Below, in pieces: positions 33,391 through 41,709 of a DNA stretch of 56,944 nt. The DNA is from Caryophanales bacterium UBA6985 (GTDB lineage Bacteria > Bacillota_I > Bacilli_A > RF39 > UBA660), in contig DJYF01000056.1 of NCBI GenBank assembly GCA_002450035.1, positions 1-56,944 on the forward strand. The letters run 5' to 3'. Numbering within the stretch: the first letter of the stretch is position 1; every line of letters starts with the position of its first letter. The notes beneath the pieces were generated by a model. That model searched no databases. It was not told the origin of the DNA and saw only the letters and a program-made list of their open reading frames with translations. The position numbers were made by a program, and so were the translations under genes.

Positions 33391-35325
33391 ATGAAAATAA
33401 ATTTTACCAAGTTATTCCTAATTAATTATTTTTATATACTAATACTTGAATTTTTATTCAAGTTTTTTGTGATTAAAACAGGTGGTGTAGGTTTTTTCTA
33501 TATTGCTATTTTTACTTTATTTATAAGTGTTATAATTACTTTTATTATGAGTCTTTTTAAAAATAAAAAGGTAAATAAAATTATTAGTTTTCTTATATGG
33601 ATTATAATATTTTTTATATTTTCAGCTGAGACAATATACTATAGTTTTTATAAAACTATATGTGGTATTGAAGGATTACGTTATATGGACCAAGCAGAAG
33701 ACTTTACTTATGCAATTGTTGATCATGTTATAGCTAATCGTTTTGTACTTATTGGTTATATAATTCCTTTGATTGCATTACTTGTTTTCTTCTTAAGAAA
33801 AAAAACTGTTATAGAAAAGGGAAAACTATATATTTTTGGAGGATTATTACTTGCAAGTGCAAGTATGTGTATTACAAGTGCAAGAATTACTTTTGATGTT
33901 CCTAAGAGTACTTATGATATTTTATATAAGTCCAATGACTTATATGAATCAACTAATAGATTAGGTTTATCTAGTGCATTTTTAACTAATACATTTAAGG
34001 TAATAACAAATTTTAAAGAATCTTTTAATTATAATTATTTTAATGAGTTTTCTTTAAATGAAGATACTTTATATAATGTTACTGATATTGATTTTGATAG
34101 TTTAATAGAAAACGAAAGTGATGAAGTTATAAAGTCAATGTATAAGTATTTTAGTGTTCAAAAACCTACTAATCAAAATGAATATACAGGTATATTTGCT
34201 GGTAAGAATTTAATATTTATTACTGCAGAGGGATTCTATCCATTTGCTGTAAATGAAAAATATACACCAACTTTATATAAACTTGCTAACTCTTCATTTA
34301 TATTTAATAACTATTATCAACCAATTTATAATTGTTCTACAAGTGATGGAGAGTTTACTAATCTTTTATCTCTTTTACCAGGAGTATCTACTTGTTCTAT
34401 GACATCTACAATTGGTGTTGATTTGCCTTTTGCACCAGGAAACATTTTAAAAGACTATAAGTATGATACATATGGTTTCCATGGATGGACATTTAATTAT
34501 TACAAGAGAGATTTAACATATCCTAATTTAGGTTTTAATTACTATGGATATGATAGAAATCATAAAGGATATGATAAACCATTAACAGGTATTACTGATC
34601 AATGGCCTACAAGTGATATTGATGTTATTAATTCAAGTTTTCCAATTTATAGTGATAGTGATAGATTTTTGGCTTATTATATGTCTATAAGTGGTCACTT
34701 AGCATATAATTTTGGTGGAAATGCTATGGCTAATAAGAATAAAAGTTTAGTCAGTGATATGAATGCGGGGGATGCTATAAAAGCATACATGGCAACTCAA
34801 ATAGAGTTTGATAGATCATTAGAACTATTAATAAACAAGTTAGAAGAAAAAGGAATTTTAGATGATACTGTTTTAGTTATTGCACCAGATCATTATCCTT
34901 ATGGATTAACTTTTGATCAAATAAGAGAGTATGATCCAAGTATTTCAAATGAAAACTTTGACTTGTATAAGAACACACTTATAATATATAATCCAAGTAT
35001 AGAAGGCGTAAAAGTAGACAAGTATGTATCTAGTATAGATATATTACCAACCCTTCTAAATATGTTTGGTATTACTTATGACTCTAGACTACTTATGGGT
35101 AATGATGTATTCTCAGATGAAGAAGGTTTAGTTATATTTAATAATAAGAGTTGGATAACTGATAAGGGAAGATATAATTATTCAGGTAATACTGCTGAGT
35201 CATTTAGTGATGAAGAACTTACAGCAGATTATATTGATAGAATAAATAATTTAGTTGATTTAAAATTTAAAATGAGTAAATTAATTATTTCTAATGATTT
35301 TTATAGAAAGGTTTTTGGTGATTAA
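33391..35325 (+). CDS. LtaS-type sulfatase-fold enzyme (teichoic acid polymerase-like)
   Basis: 644 residues. Five membrane helices (about 8-175) precede an extracellular alkaline phosphatase/sulfatase domain. Key residues match LtaS: Glu in TAEGFYPF, nucleophile Thr in CSTSDGEFTNLL, His in SISGHLAY, and Asp-His in VIAPDHYPYG. The reaction would transfer glycerol phosphate from phosphatidylglycerol to a growing lipoteichoic acid chain. A GGGGGGAC site precedes ATG 33391. A second homologue is encoded at 54148-56022; which one is the main polymerase cannot be told. Confidence 0.88.
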   Translation: MKINFTKLFLINYFYILILEFLFKFFVIKTGGVGFFYIAIFTLFISVIITFIMSLFKNKKVNKIISFLIWIIIFFIFSAETIYYSFYKTICGIEGLRYMDQAEDFTYAIVDHVIANRFVLIGYIIPLIALLVFFLRKKTVIEKGKLYIFGGLLLASASMCITSARITFDVPKSTYDILYKSNDLYESTNRLGLSSAFLTNTFKVITNFKESFNYNYFNEFSLNEDTLYNVTDIDFDSLIENESDEVIKSMYKYFSVQKPTNQNEYTGIFAGKNLIFITAEGFYPFAVNEKYTPTLYKLANSSFIFNNYYQPIYNCSTSDGEFTNLLSLLPGVSTCSMTSTIGVDLPFAPGNILKDYKYDTYGFHGWTFNYYKRDLTYPNLGFNYYGYDRNHKGYDKPLTGITDQWPTSDIDVINSSFPIYSDSDRFLAYYMSISGHLAYNFGGNAMANKNKSLVSDMNAGDAIKAYMATQIEFDRSLELLINKLEEKGILDDTVLVIAPDHYPYGLTFDQIREYDPSISNENFDLYKNTLIIYNPSIEGVKVDKYVSSIDILPTLLNMFGITYDSRLLMGNDVFSDEEGLVIFNNKSWITDKGRYNYSGNTAESFSDEELTADYIDRINNLVDLKFKMSKLIISNDFYRKVFGD

Positions 35326-35327
35326 TA

Positions 35328-36755
35328 ATGGGATTATTTCAAAAATTTAAAGAAATGTTTGCTTCTAAAAAAGAAAGAGAAGAAGAAATAGAAAAAGAAC
35401 TTGAACTTGAAGAAGAAGCAGAAGAAATAAAAGAAGAAGAGACTCCAAAAAAAGTAAAAGAAGAAACAAATAAAAAAGAAATTACTATTGATGTAGAAGA
35501 TGATGAAGACCTTGAAAAATCTCGTAAGGAGTTCAAGGAAGAAAAAGAATTAATGACTGCTTTAGAAGTTGTTAGTGAAGATGAAGAAGATGATAAAGAA
35601 GTAGTAGAAGAAGAGGAAGTTCAAGAAGAAGAGGAAGAAGAACAAAGTGATGAAGAAGTTGAAAAAGAACTTGATGAATTCATAGAAGAAGACACTACTG
35701 CTGAGGAAGAAGTAGAAGAAGAAGTTCCTGAAGAAACAGAAGAAGAAACTGAAGAGGAAAAAGTAGAAGTAAAAGAAACTCCTAAAAAGAAAAAAGGACT
35801 ACTTGGATTCTTTGGTTTAACTGAGAAAGATAAAGACTTAGTTGTATATGACAAAGGTCTTGAAAAATCTCGTAAGGAATTTGTTTCTCAATTAAGTATA
35901 TTAGGTAAGAAATTTACTAAGGTAAATGAAGAATATTATGAAGAACTTGAACAAATACTTATTAGTGCGGATATTGGTGTTAATACAGTATTTAAGTTCA
36001 TGGATAGATTAAGAGATAGAGTTAAACATGAAAATATTACCGATACATCTTATTTAACAGAAGTAATTGTTGATGAATTATTAATGATTTATGTTGAGGG
36101 TGAAAACTTAACTGATAAGATTAATATGGCTGAAGAAGGACCTACTGTTATTTTAATGGTCGGAGTAAATGGAGTAGGTAAAACTACTACTATTGGTAAA
36201 CTTGCTCATAAATATATTTCTCAAGGGAAAAAGGTTATGCTTATTGCAGGAGATACTTTTAGAGCAGGCGCTGTTCCTCAATTAGAAGAATGGGCGAATC
36301 GTACAGGCGCATTATTCTATGGAAGAGATAATGCAGATCCTGCTGGAGTTATTTATGATGGTTTAGTAAAGGCTAAAGAAGAAAATGTAGATATTGTTTT
36401 AGTTGATACTGCTGGTAGACTTCAAAATAAAGTTAACTTAATGAATGAACTTGAAAAGATTAATAAAGTAATTGGAAAACATATTCCAAATGCTCCTCAT
36501 GAAACACTTTTAATAATTGATGCTACAACTGGACAAAATGGAATCAGCCAAGCTGAAAGTTTTAAAAGTATTACTAATATAACTGGTATAGTTTTAACTA
36601 AGCTTGATGGTACTGCTAAAGGTGGTATAGTTCTTGCTATTAAAGAAAATGTTGGTATTCCTGTTAAGTTCATTGGTCTTGGAGAACAAATGGAAGATTT
36701 AAGAACATTTGATATTGAAGATTATATTTATGGTTTATTTAAGGATATGATGTAA
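35328..36755 (+). CDS. ftsY: Signal recognition particle receptor FtsY
   Basis: 475 residues. Residues 1-165 are an extremely acidic Glu/Lys-rich region, the membrane-interacting A domain; residues 170-475 are the SRP GTPase NG domain: GVNGVGKTTTIGKLAHKY (P-loop), DTFRAGAVPQLEEWA, DTAGRLQNK, TKLDGTAKGG and FIGLGEQMEDLRTFD. It docks ribosome-SRP complexes at the membrane. LEKSRKEF occurs twice, at the middle of the A domain (35511-35534) and at its end (35862-35885), indicating internal duplication. It starts two bases after the LtaS-like stop. Confidence 0.96.
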   Translation: MGLFQKFKEMFASKKEREEEIEKELELEEEAEEIKEEETPKKVKEETNKKEITIDVEDDEDLEKSRKEFKEEKELMTALEVVSEDEEDDKEVVEEEEVQEEEEEEQSDEEVEKELDEFIEEDTTAEEEVEEEVPEETEEETEEEKVEVKETPKKKKGLLGFFGLTEKDKDLVVYDKGLEKSRKEFVSQLSILGKKFTKVNEEYYEELEQILISADIGVNTVFKFMDRLRDRVKHENITDTSYLTEVIVDELLMIYVEGENLTDKINMAEEGPTVILMVGVNGVGKTTTIGKLAHKYISQGKKVMLIAGDTFRAGAVPQLEEWANRTGALFYGRDNADPAGVIYDGLVKAKEENVDIVLVDTAGRLQNKVNLMNELEKINKVIGKHIPNAPHETLLIIDATTGQNGISQAESFKSITNITGIVLTKLDGTAKGGIVLAIKENVGIPVKFIGLGEQMEDLRTFDIEDYIYGLFKDMM

Positions 36756-36756
36756 G

Positions 36757-37038
36757 ATGGAAGAAACTTTATATTTAACTAGTTTATATGACTACTATAA
36801 GAAACTATTAACAGAGAAGGAATGTAGTTATTTTGAAGATTATTATTTTGATAATTTAACTATGGAAGAAATTGCTGATAATAATAGTATTTCTAAAAAT
36901 GCTGTTTCTAAGTCTTTAATTGAAGTTAAAAATAAACTTAATGACTATGAAACTAAACTTAATTTATATAGTAATTATTTAAAGATAAAAGATAGTGTTG
37001 ATGATGCAACACTAGATAAAATTAAAGATTATATTTAG
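36757..37038 (+). CDS. ylxM: YlxM-type helix-turn-helix protein
   Basis: 93 residues: LYDYYKKLLTEKECSYFEDYYFDNLTMEEIADNNSISKNAVSKSLIEVKNKLNDYETKL, the sigma-4-like helix-turn-helix of the UPF0122/YlxM family that accompanies SRP genes in Gram-positive bacteria. Starts one base after the ftsY stop, so it is co-expressed. It may tune the SRP pathway; ffh itself is outside the window. Confidence 0.9.
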   Translation: MEETLYLTSLYDYYKKLLTEKECSYFEDYYFDNLTMEEIADNNSISKNAVSKSLIEVKNKLNDYETKLNLYSNYLKIKDSVDDATLDKIKDYI

Positions 37039-37060
37039 TTGTAAAGAATTATTAATTAAA

Positions 37061-37089
37061 TTGTAATAATTCTAAATTGTAAGTATAAT
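37061..37089 (+). promoter_or_regulatory. Promoter of the VirB2-like gene with adjacent inverted repeat
   Basis: TTGTAA (37061-37066), 17 bp, TATAAT (37084-37089). The inverted repeat AGAATTATTA (37045-37054) / TAATAATTCT (37064-37073) overlaps the -35 and could be an operator; there is no T-run to make it a terminator. Confidence 0.55.
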
Positions 37090-37111
37090 TATTTTAGAAT
37101 GAGGTGATTAT

Positions 37112-37831
37112 ATGAAATATATAAAATTACTTTTGATAGCTTTAACATTTACTTTTGTTGGTGTAACAGCTATTAGTCCTGTTTATGCAGGAGAGATAAC
37201 AACTACCAATCCATATTTTAATGATACTGATGAAGTTGGAAAAAACTTTTGTGATGAACCTTCAGTAAGAAATGTTTTAAGATTTTTAGGTTTTTTCTTA
37301 CAAATTGCTCGTCTTGTTGTTCCTATTATATTAATTGTTCAAGGAACATTTACATTCTTTAAAGCTGTAACGGCTGATGCGGATACGGAACTTAAAAAGT
37401 CTGCGTATGCGTTTGGAAGAAAAATAGCAGTTGGTATATTAGTATTCTTTGTACCAACACTTCTTGATGCTATATTTGGCTTTTTTAGCTTATTCTCATC
37501 TGTTGAAACAGACTATGCAACTTGTAAAGATTGTCTATTAAGTCCTGGTAAATGTAAGACTACAGGATCAATTACACCAGAATTGAGATATTCTGAAAAT
37601 TGTTCAGCTCTTTCTGTTACTGAATGCCCTTCATATTCAAACTGTATAGTTCAACAACATGGTGGAACTGCACCAGTATGTGAACAAAGAGCGGATGCTC
37701 CAAGACATGCCGATAATTGTTCAGTAATAAGTTATTCAGATTGTTCTAAATATTATAACTGTGAAGTCGTTCCACCAGCAGCAGGTAGCAGCAGTGGACC
37801 TACATGTGGACCAAAGAAGAATTTACAATAA
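37112..37831 (+). CDS. Exported VirB2/TrbC-like membrane protein with duplicated Cys module
   Basis: 239 residues. Signal peptide (1-26, ending VYAG), then two long hydrophobic helices (NVLRFLGFFLQIARLVVPIILIVQG and GRKIAVGILVFFVPTLLDAIFGFF) around a short charged loop, the layout of VirB2/TrbC pilin-type proteins of type IV secretion. After a CKDC motif the C-terminal 100 residues hold two Cys modules: NCSALSVTECPSYSNC-x11-C and NCSVISYSDCSKYYNC-x14-C, sharing C-x7-C-x5-C. No other type IV secretion gene is near, so a conjugation role is doubtful. GAGGTGAT precedes the ATG. Confidence 0.75.
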   Translation: MKYIKLLLIALTFTFVGVTAISPVYAGEITTTNPYFNDTDEVGKNFCDEPSVRNVLRFLGFFLQIARLVVPIILIVQGTFTFFKAVTADADTELKKSAYAFGRKIAVGILVFFVPTLLDAIFGFFSLFSSVETDYATCKDCLLSPGKCKTTGSITPELRYSENCSALSVTECPSYSNCIVQQHGGTAPVCEQRADAPRHADNCSVISYSDCSKYYNCEVVPPAAGSSSGPTCGPKKNLQ

Positions 37832-37866
37832 AAAAAATCAATCTTTAAATAGATTGATTTTTTATT
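37829..37866. terminator. Bidirectional terminator
   Basis: AAAATCAATCT and AGATTGATTTT around TTAAAT, between convergent genes. Confidence 0.85.
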
Positions 37867-38060
37867 TTCTTAGTAATTGAAAAATATGTATAAATTGCAT
37901 TAGCGCTTGCGGTTAATAGACCAAAGATTATAAGTGTATTTATATGAATTATAGTTACATTATCAAGTCTTTTAATAATAGATATTAAAATGATATATGG
38001 AACTAAGGCAATAATAAATGCTATAAGCGAATATTTTAATTTAATCAATCTTATATTCAT
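37845..38060 (-). CDS. Small two-helix membrane protein
   Basis: 71 residues on the minus strand: a basic start (MNIRLIKLKY), helix 1 (SLIAFIIALVPYIILISII), helix 2 (IHINTLIIFGLLTASANAIYTYF) and a Lys-rich end. AGGATAG lies 6-8 bases before the ATG, and TTGGAC-18 bp-TATTAT (minus strand, plus coordinates 38086-38115) is a reasonable promoter. Function unknown. Confidence 0.6.
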   Translation of the reverse strand: MNIRLIKLKYSLIAFIIALVPYIILISIIKRLDNVTIIHINTLIIFGLLTASANAIYTYFSITKKIKNQSI

Positions 38061-38129
38061 TATTCATCTATCCTATCTTATATTAATAATAACAAAATAG
38101 AATAGAGTTGTCCAATAAAAAAAGACATG

Positions 38130-38154
38130 AAAAAAGCAACCGAACGGTTGCTTG
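38130..38154 (-). terminator. Terminator of tRNA-Ala
   Basis: On the minus strand AGCAACCG, TT, CGGTTGCT, T-run. Confidence 0.85.
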
Positions 38155-38164
38155 AATGTCAAAA

Positions 38165-38241
38165 TGGTGGAGGATATGGGACTCGAACCCGTGACCCCCT
38201 GCGTGCAGGGCAGGTGCTCTAGCCAACTGAGCTAATCCCCC
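38165..38241 (-). tRNA. tRNA-Ala (anticodon TGC) with atypical C33
   Basis: Minus strand: acceptor GGGGGAT/ATCCTCC includes the G3-U70 pair that identifies tRNA-Ala, A73 and encoded CCA. Anticodon arm CCTGC-CCTGCAC-GCAGG gives anticodon TGC, but position 33 is C, not the near-universal U. The T stem ACGGG/CCCAT has a C-A mismatch at 50-64. Promoter and terminator are intact, so it should be transcribed. Confidence 0.92.
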
Positions 38242-38254
38242 ATTGACAAGACTA

Positions 38255-38283
38255 ATAATACCATATATTTTAAGCCTGTGCAA
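38255..38283 (-). promoter_or_regulatory. Promoter of tRNA-Ala
   Basis: Minus strand TTGCAC (38278-38283), 17 bp, TATTAT (38255-38260). Confidence 0.8.
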
Positions 38284-38383
38284 GTTTTTTTTACTGTTTT
38301 TTATAATTTTTTTGGAAACATGAAATATTGTTATTTTTAACGTTTTATCTTATACTATTTATAGTAGGAAAGTAGTGATAAAT

Positions 38384-39841
38384 ATGCAATGTAATCATTG
38401 TGGTAAGATTGTACCTAATACATCAAAAATATGCATGTTTTGTAATCAAGAAATAGATCCTAATGCTCATTATGTAGAATCTGTGGATTTAGGAGATTCA
38501 ACTGAAATATATAATGATAAGAAGTTTGATTTAAAGGTTGTTAATAAATATTTAAAAGAACCAGCTAATAAAAAATATATTATTGCTGGCCTAGCTTTAG
38601 TTGTAGTTATAATTATAGTTTTTATATTCTTAATTGTTTCTGCATTTAAAGGTGGAAGAAAAGTAAATGGTAGAGAATACTTTCTTGGTGTAAGTGATGC
38701 TATATATAATTATCTTGATGATAATATATTAGATGAAGATCACACTGGTAAAGCAGATGTAGAATTTATTTTAAATAATTCATATAAAGCATATACGAAT
38801 GGTAAATATGCTTTCGATATTAAAAAGAATTACTTAGCTTATAATGCTGAATTAAATGGAAACTATAGTACAGATGATGTTCAATTTGTTTCTGAGTTAC
38901 TTCCATTTAGTTTGGTTTTAGATGGATCAACTGTATATTTAAAAGCGGATAAATTATATGAAAAGACTTTATCATCTGATTTATCTAATTTAAGTAATTT
39001 ATATAGTTTTCAAAATTATAATGTTAAAAAGATAATTTCTAGTCTTCATGATGCTTTGAATGCATCAATTAAAGATTTAAGTGTTAGAACTGATGACCAA
39101 ACTATAAATTATCGTGGAGAAAAGCAGACGTTTGATAGAGCATACATTGAATTTGATGGAAAACTAATGAGCTCATTTATGAATACATTTATTTCAACAT
39201 TGCTTGAAGATTCACAGTTTATAAATGAATTTGCTGATGCCTTAAAATATGATAAAAATAAGACTAGATCTTTCCTTGAAGACTATAGTAAGACATTTGA
39301 GTATAATCATTCTAATAATTTTAATGATGTATTAACTGTTTCTATTTATTATAGTGGAGACAAGGTATATAGAATTGAAGGAGTATATAAAGGAAATGGT
39401 ACTCATCAATATGTACTTGATATTGCAACTAATAAATATTATTTTGATTATAATTTAAATGAAAAGAATATTTATTCTGGTTCATTATCACATATTCAAA
39501 ATGAAATGGTTAATGTTAAACATGGTGAGATTAATATCACATTTGATAGTGATGAATTCTTAACAGATTTTAAGATTAAATATGATGATGATTTAAAACC
39601 AAGTTACTCTAAAGAAAAATTAGGAGAAAGCGAAGCTATTAATTTAATAAGTGATGAAGAGTTTAATAGTATTAATACTAAATTTAGTACATTCCTAAGA
39701 TTTACTGATTGGTTTAGTGATTATAGAAATATATTCTTATCAAACTGTACATCAGACTTAGAATGTAATTGTAGTGATTCTATTTGTTTATGTGACTTTG
39801 AAGATGAAACAATTACTTGTCCAATTAATAGAATAAAATAG
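38384..39841 (+). CDS. Zinc-ribbon membrane protein with extracellular domain and six-Cys tail
   Basis: 485 residues from ATG 38384 after GTAGTGAT. An N-terminal cytoplasmic zinc ribbon (MQCNHCGKIVPNTSKICMFC, two CxxC), a helix at about 64-88, then a long extracellular domain of alternating strands and helices (about 95-460). The last 35 residues carry six Cys, C-x5-C-x-C-x4-C-x-C-x8-C ending ITCPI, the same pattern as the small protein encoded at 8733. The zinc ribbon inside and the Cys tail outside suggest a sensor or scaffold, but function is unknown. The next gene encodes a related protein. Confidence 0.8.
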   Translation: MQCNHCGKIVPNTSKICMFCNQEIDPNAHYVESVDLGDSTEIYNDKKFDLKVVNKYLKEPANKKYIIAGLALVVVIIIVFIFLIVSAFKGGRKVNGREYFLGVSDAIYNYLDDNILDEDHTGKADVEFILNNSYKAYTNGKYAFDIKKNYLAYNAELNGNYSTDDVQFVSELLPFSLVLDGSTVYLKADKLYEKTLSSDLSNLSNLYSFQNYNVKKIISSLHDALNASIKDLSVRTDDQTINYRGEKQTFDRAYIEFDGKLMSSFMNTFISTLLEDSQFINEFADALKYDKNKTRSFLEDYSKTFEYNHSNNFNDVLTVSIYYSGDKVYRIEGVYKGNGTHQYVLDIATNKYYFDYNLNEKNIYSGSLSHIQNEMVNVKHGEINITFDSDEFLTDFKIKYDDDLKPSYSKEKLGESEAINLISDEEFNSINTKFSTFLRFTDWFSDYRNIFLSNCTSDLECNCSDSICLCDFEDETITCPINRIK

Positions 39842-39871
39842 ATAGATTAAAAGAAAAGAAGGGTGATAAAT

Positions 39872-41644
39872 ATGGATAATCAAAATAATCCAAATATAAA
39901 TGGCGTTAATCAAGTTCCAAGTGGAATTACACCATCTGTTAATGGAGTTAATGTTAGTATTGCACCACCGGTTATGCCTTCCAATAATACAGGTGCACAA
40001 ACTCCAAGTACACCAGTGCAAAATACAATTGCACCACCTAATATGAGTCAAGTTGGTTTAGCACAAACTCATCAAGTAGATGGCGTTCCAACAGTTAATA
40101 ATAATGGAACTTTATTAAGTCCTGTAGATGATCCTAATAAACCACTTGTAAATCCTGGCATGGTTCAACCTAATGGTGCAGTAAGTGTTACTACTGGTAA
40201 TGAAACTCCTGAAAATATTGCTGCTGGTATTCAAAATGGTTCATTTGTTAATGCTATACAAGATCCAAATGCAATGATTAATGGTGGTAAAGTAGGTTCA
40301 ACTATAAGTGATGAAGATAAAATACTTGCTAAAAAGGCTAAGAAGAATGTTAGAGTATTACTTATTGTTTTAGTAATATTAGTAATTTTAGGTGGAGGAG
40401 GATATTTCTTCTATTCTGTAGAATTTACCACTTCTAATAAACGAATTGATGCTGTTTTAAGTGGAGTAAATAATTATATTGCTCCATACTTCAGAGATGC
40501 ATCTAAAAGAATTGGTACTTATGAAATAGATGCAACAGTAAAAGAAAATACTGATATATATGGAACTAAGATAAATGGTTCATATGGTTACTCAATGGGT
40601 GACTATGTTCAAGTAAATGGAAATGTTAGTTCTATTGTTGAAAATGATGAGCTACTTGGAAAGAATCCAATTAAATATTATTTTTATATTAATGATTCTA
40701 AAATATATATTAAGTTTGAAGATTTATATGAAAACTTTATTCATACTGATTTTCCATTATTAGATGAATTTAATAGTAACTTTAGACAAAATAGTATTGA
40801 TTTTGCTGTATTACAAAGTTCTATTTATAGTGCAATAGTAAATGGTCTACATTCAGTTGGGGCTTCTCAAAGTATTGAATCAGTTAATATAAATGGAAGT
40901 AGTAAAACTGCTAATGTTGTTACATTTAATATTAATAAGAATACTTTAAGAGGATTTAAAAATGGTTTTTATAATACTCTTAGAAATTCTAATTTGTTCC
41001 TAAGTAATTATGCTAATTTAACTGGAACTGATCCATCAACACTTAAGATTGATTTAACTAAAGAAATGGAAGTTCAATCTACTTTTGAAGGAAATGTTAA
41101 TGTAAGAATTTATACTGCTTTATTTGGAAGTTCTTTCTATGGAATAGACGTTTCTTATAAGAATGATAAAACAACATATAAAACAACAATTGTTCCAATT
41201 GGAAATGGTTATAAATTTGTTGTAAATGAAGATAATACAAAGATAGTAGATTTAGATTTTACTCAAATATATAAAAGAGGTTCAGAAATTACTTTTGACT
41301 ATACTTTAAAAGGAGATGTATATGCATCTGATTTAGAAGATAATAAAAAGAATTTATATCAAGTAGATGTTAAATCTAAAGTAGTTATTAATCTTCCATA
41401 TCAAGATGACAAACCAGTTGTTAAGAATAGTGTTAATCTTAAATTTATTACATTAGAAGACTTTAATGCAATGTTTGAAAATGCAAAAGAAAAATATAAT
41501 GTAGCAGGTTCATATATATATCAATTAAAGGAATCTCTACTTAGTTCTTTATTTGAAAGTGTTCCAACAGATGACACTGGTGAAGAAACAGAAGAAAAAC
41601 CAGTAGAGAATGCTACTAATATAACTACAGAAACAAATGAATAA
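39872..41644 (+). CDS. Membrane protein paralogous to its upstream neighbour
   Basis: 590 residues from ATG 39872 after GGTGAT. Instead of a zinc ribbon it begins with an Asn/Pro/Val-rich disordered region (1-150, including PPVMPSNNTGAQTPSTPVQ), then KKAKKNVRVLLIVLVILVILGGGGYFFY and an extracellular domain resembling that of the 38384 product in layout (helical segment, then strands with GYKFVVNEDNTKIVDLDF and an FNxMF motif near the end). The tail is acidic and Thr-rich and lacks the six Cys. The pair probably arose by duplication followed by N-terminal replacement. Confidence 0.75.
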   Translation: MDNQNNPNINGVNQVPSGITPSVNGVNVSIAPPVMPSNNTGAQTPSTPVQNTIAPPNMSQVGLAQTHQVDGVPTVNNNGTLLSPVDDPNKPLVNPGMVQPNGAVSVTTGNETPENIAAGIQNGSFVNAIQDPNAMINGGKVGSTISDEDKILAKKAKKNVRVLLIVLVILVILGGGGYFFYSVEFTTSNKRIDAVLSGVNNYIAPYFRDASKRIGTYEIDATVKENTDIYGTKINGSYGYSMGDYVQVNGNVSSIVENDELLGKNPIKYYFYINDSKIYIKFEDLYENFIHTDFPLLDEFNSNFRQNSIDFAVLQSSIYSAIVNGLHSVGASQSIESVNINGSSKTANVVTFNINKNTLRGFKNGFYNTLRNSNLFLSNYANLTGTDPSTLKIDLTKEMEVQSTFEGNVNVRIYTALFGSSFYGIDVSYKNDKTTYKTTIVPIGNGYKFVVNEDNTKIVDLDFTQIYKRGSEITFDYTLKGDVYASDLEDNKKNLYQVDVKSKVVINLPYQDDKPVVKNSVNLKFITLEDFNAMFENAKEKYNVAGSYIYQLKESLLSSLFESVPTDDTGEETEEKPVENATNITTETNE

Positions 41645-41671
41645 GTGGATATTAATCCACTTATTTTTTTG
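41640..41671 (+). terminator. Intrinsic terminator
   Basis: AATAAGTGGAT and ATCCACTTATT around ATTA, then T7. Confidence 0.85.
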
Positions 41672-41678
41672 TTTTATA

Positions 41679-41687
41679 TGTTATAAT
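41679..41687 (+). promoter_or_regulatory. Extended -10 promoter of priA
   Basis: TGTTATAAT; the -35 falls in the preceding T-run. Confidence 0.5.
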
Positions 41688-41709
41688 ACTATAATAAGGT
41701 GATGGTAAT

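Noticed and set aside
35339..35854. Ser-rich minus-strand ORFs opposite ftsY
   Set aside because: They are the complement of Glu-rich codons (GAA/GAG reads as TTC/CTC and, shifted, TCT) and have no start signals.
38083..38283. 66-residue minus-strand ORF
   Set aside because: It spans the tRNA-Ala gene, its promoter and terminator; typical false ORF over a tRNA.
39788..40051. Minus-strand ORF rich in Trp, Cys and Ile across the 38384/39872 junction
   Set aside because: Antisense of a low-complexity coding region and of an intergenic ribosome binding site.
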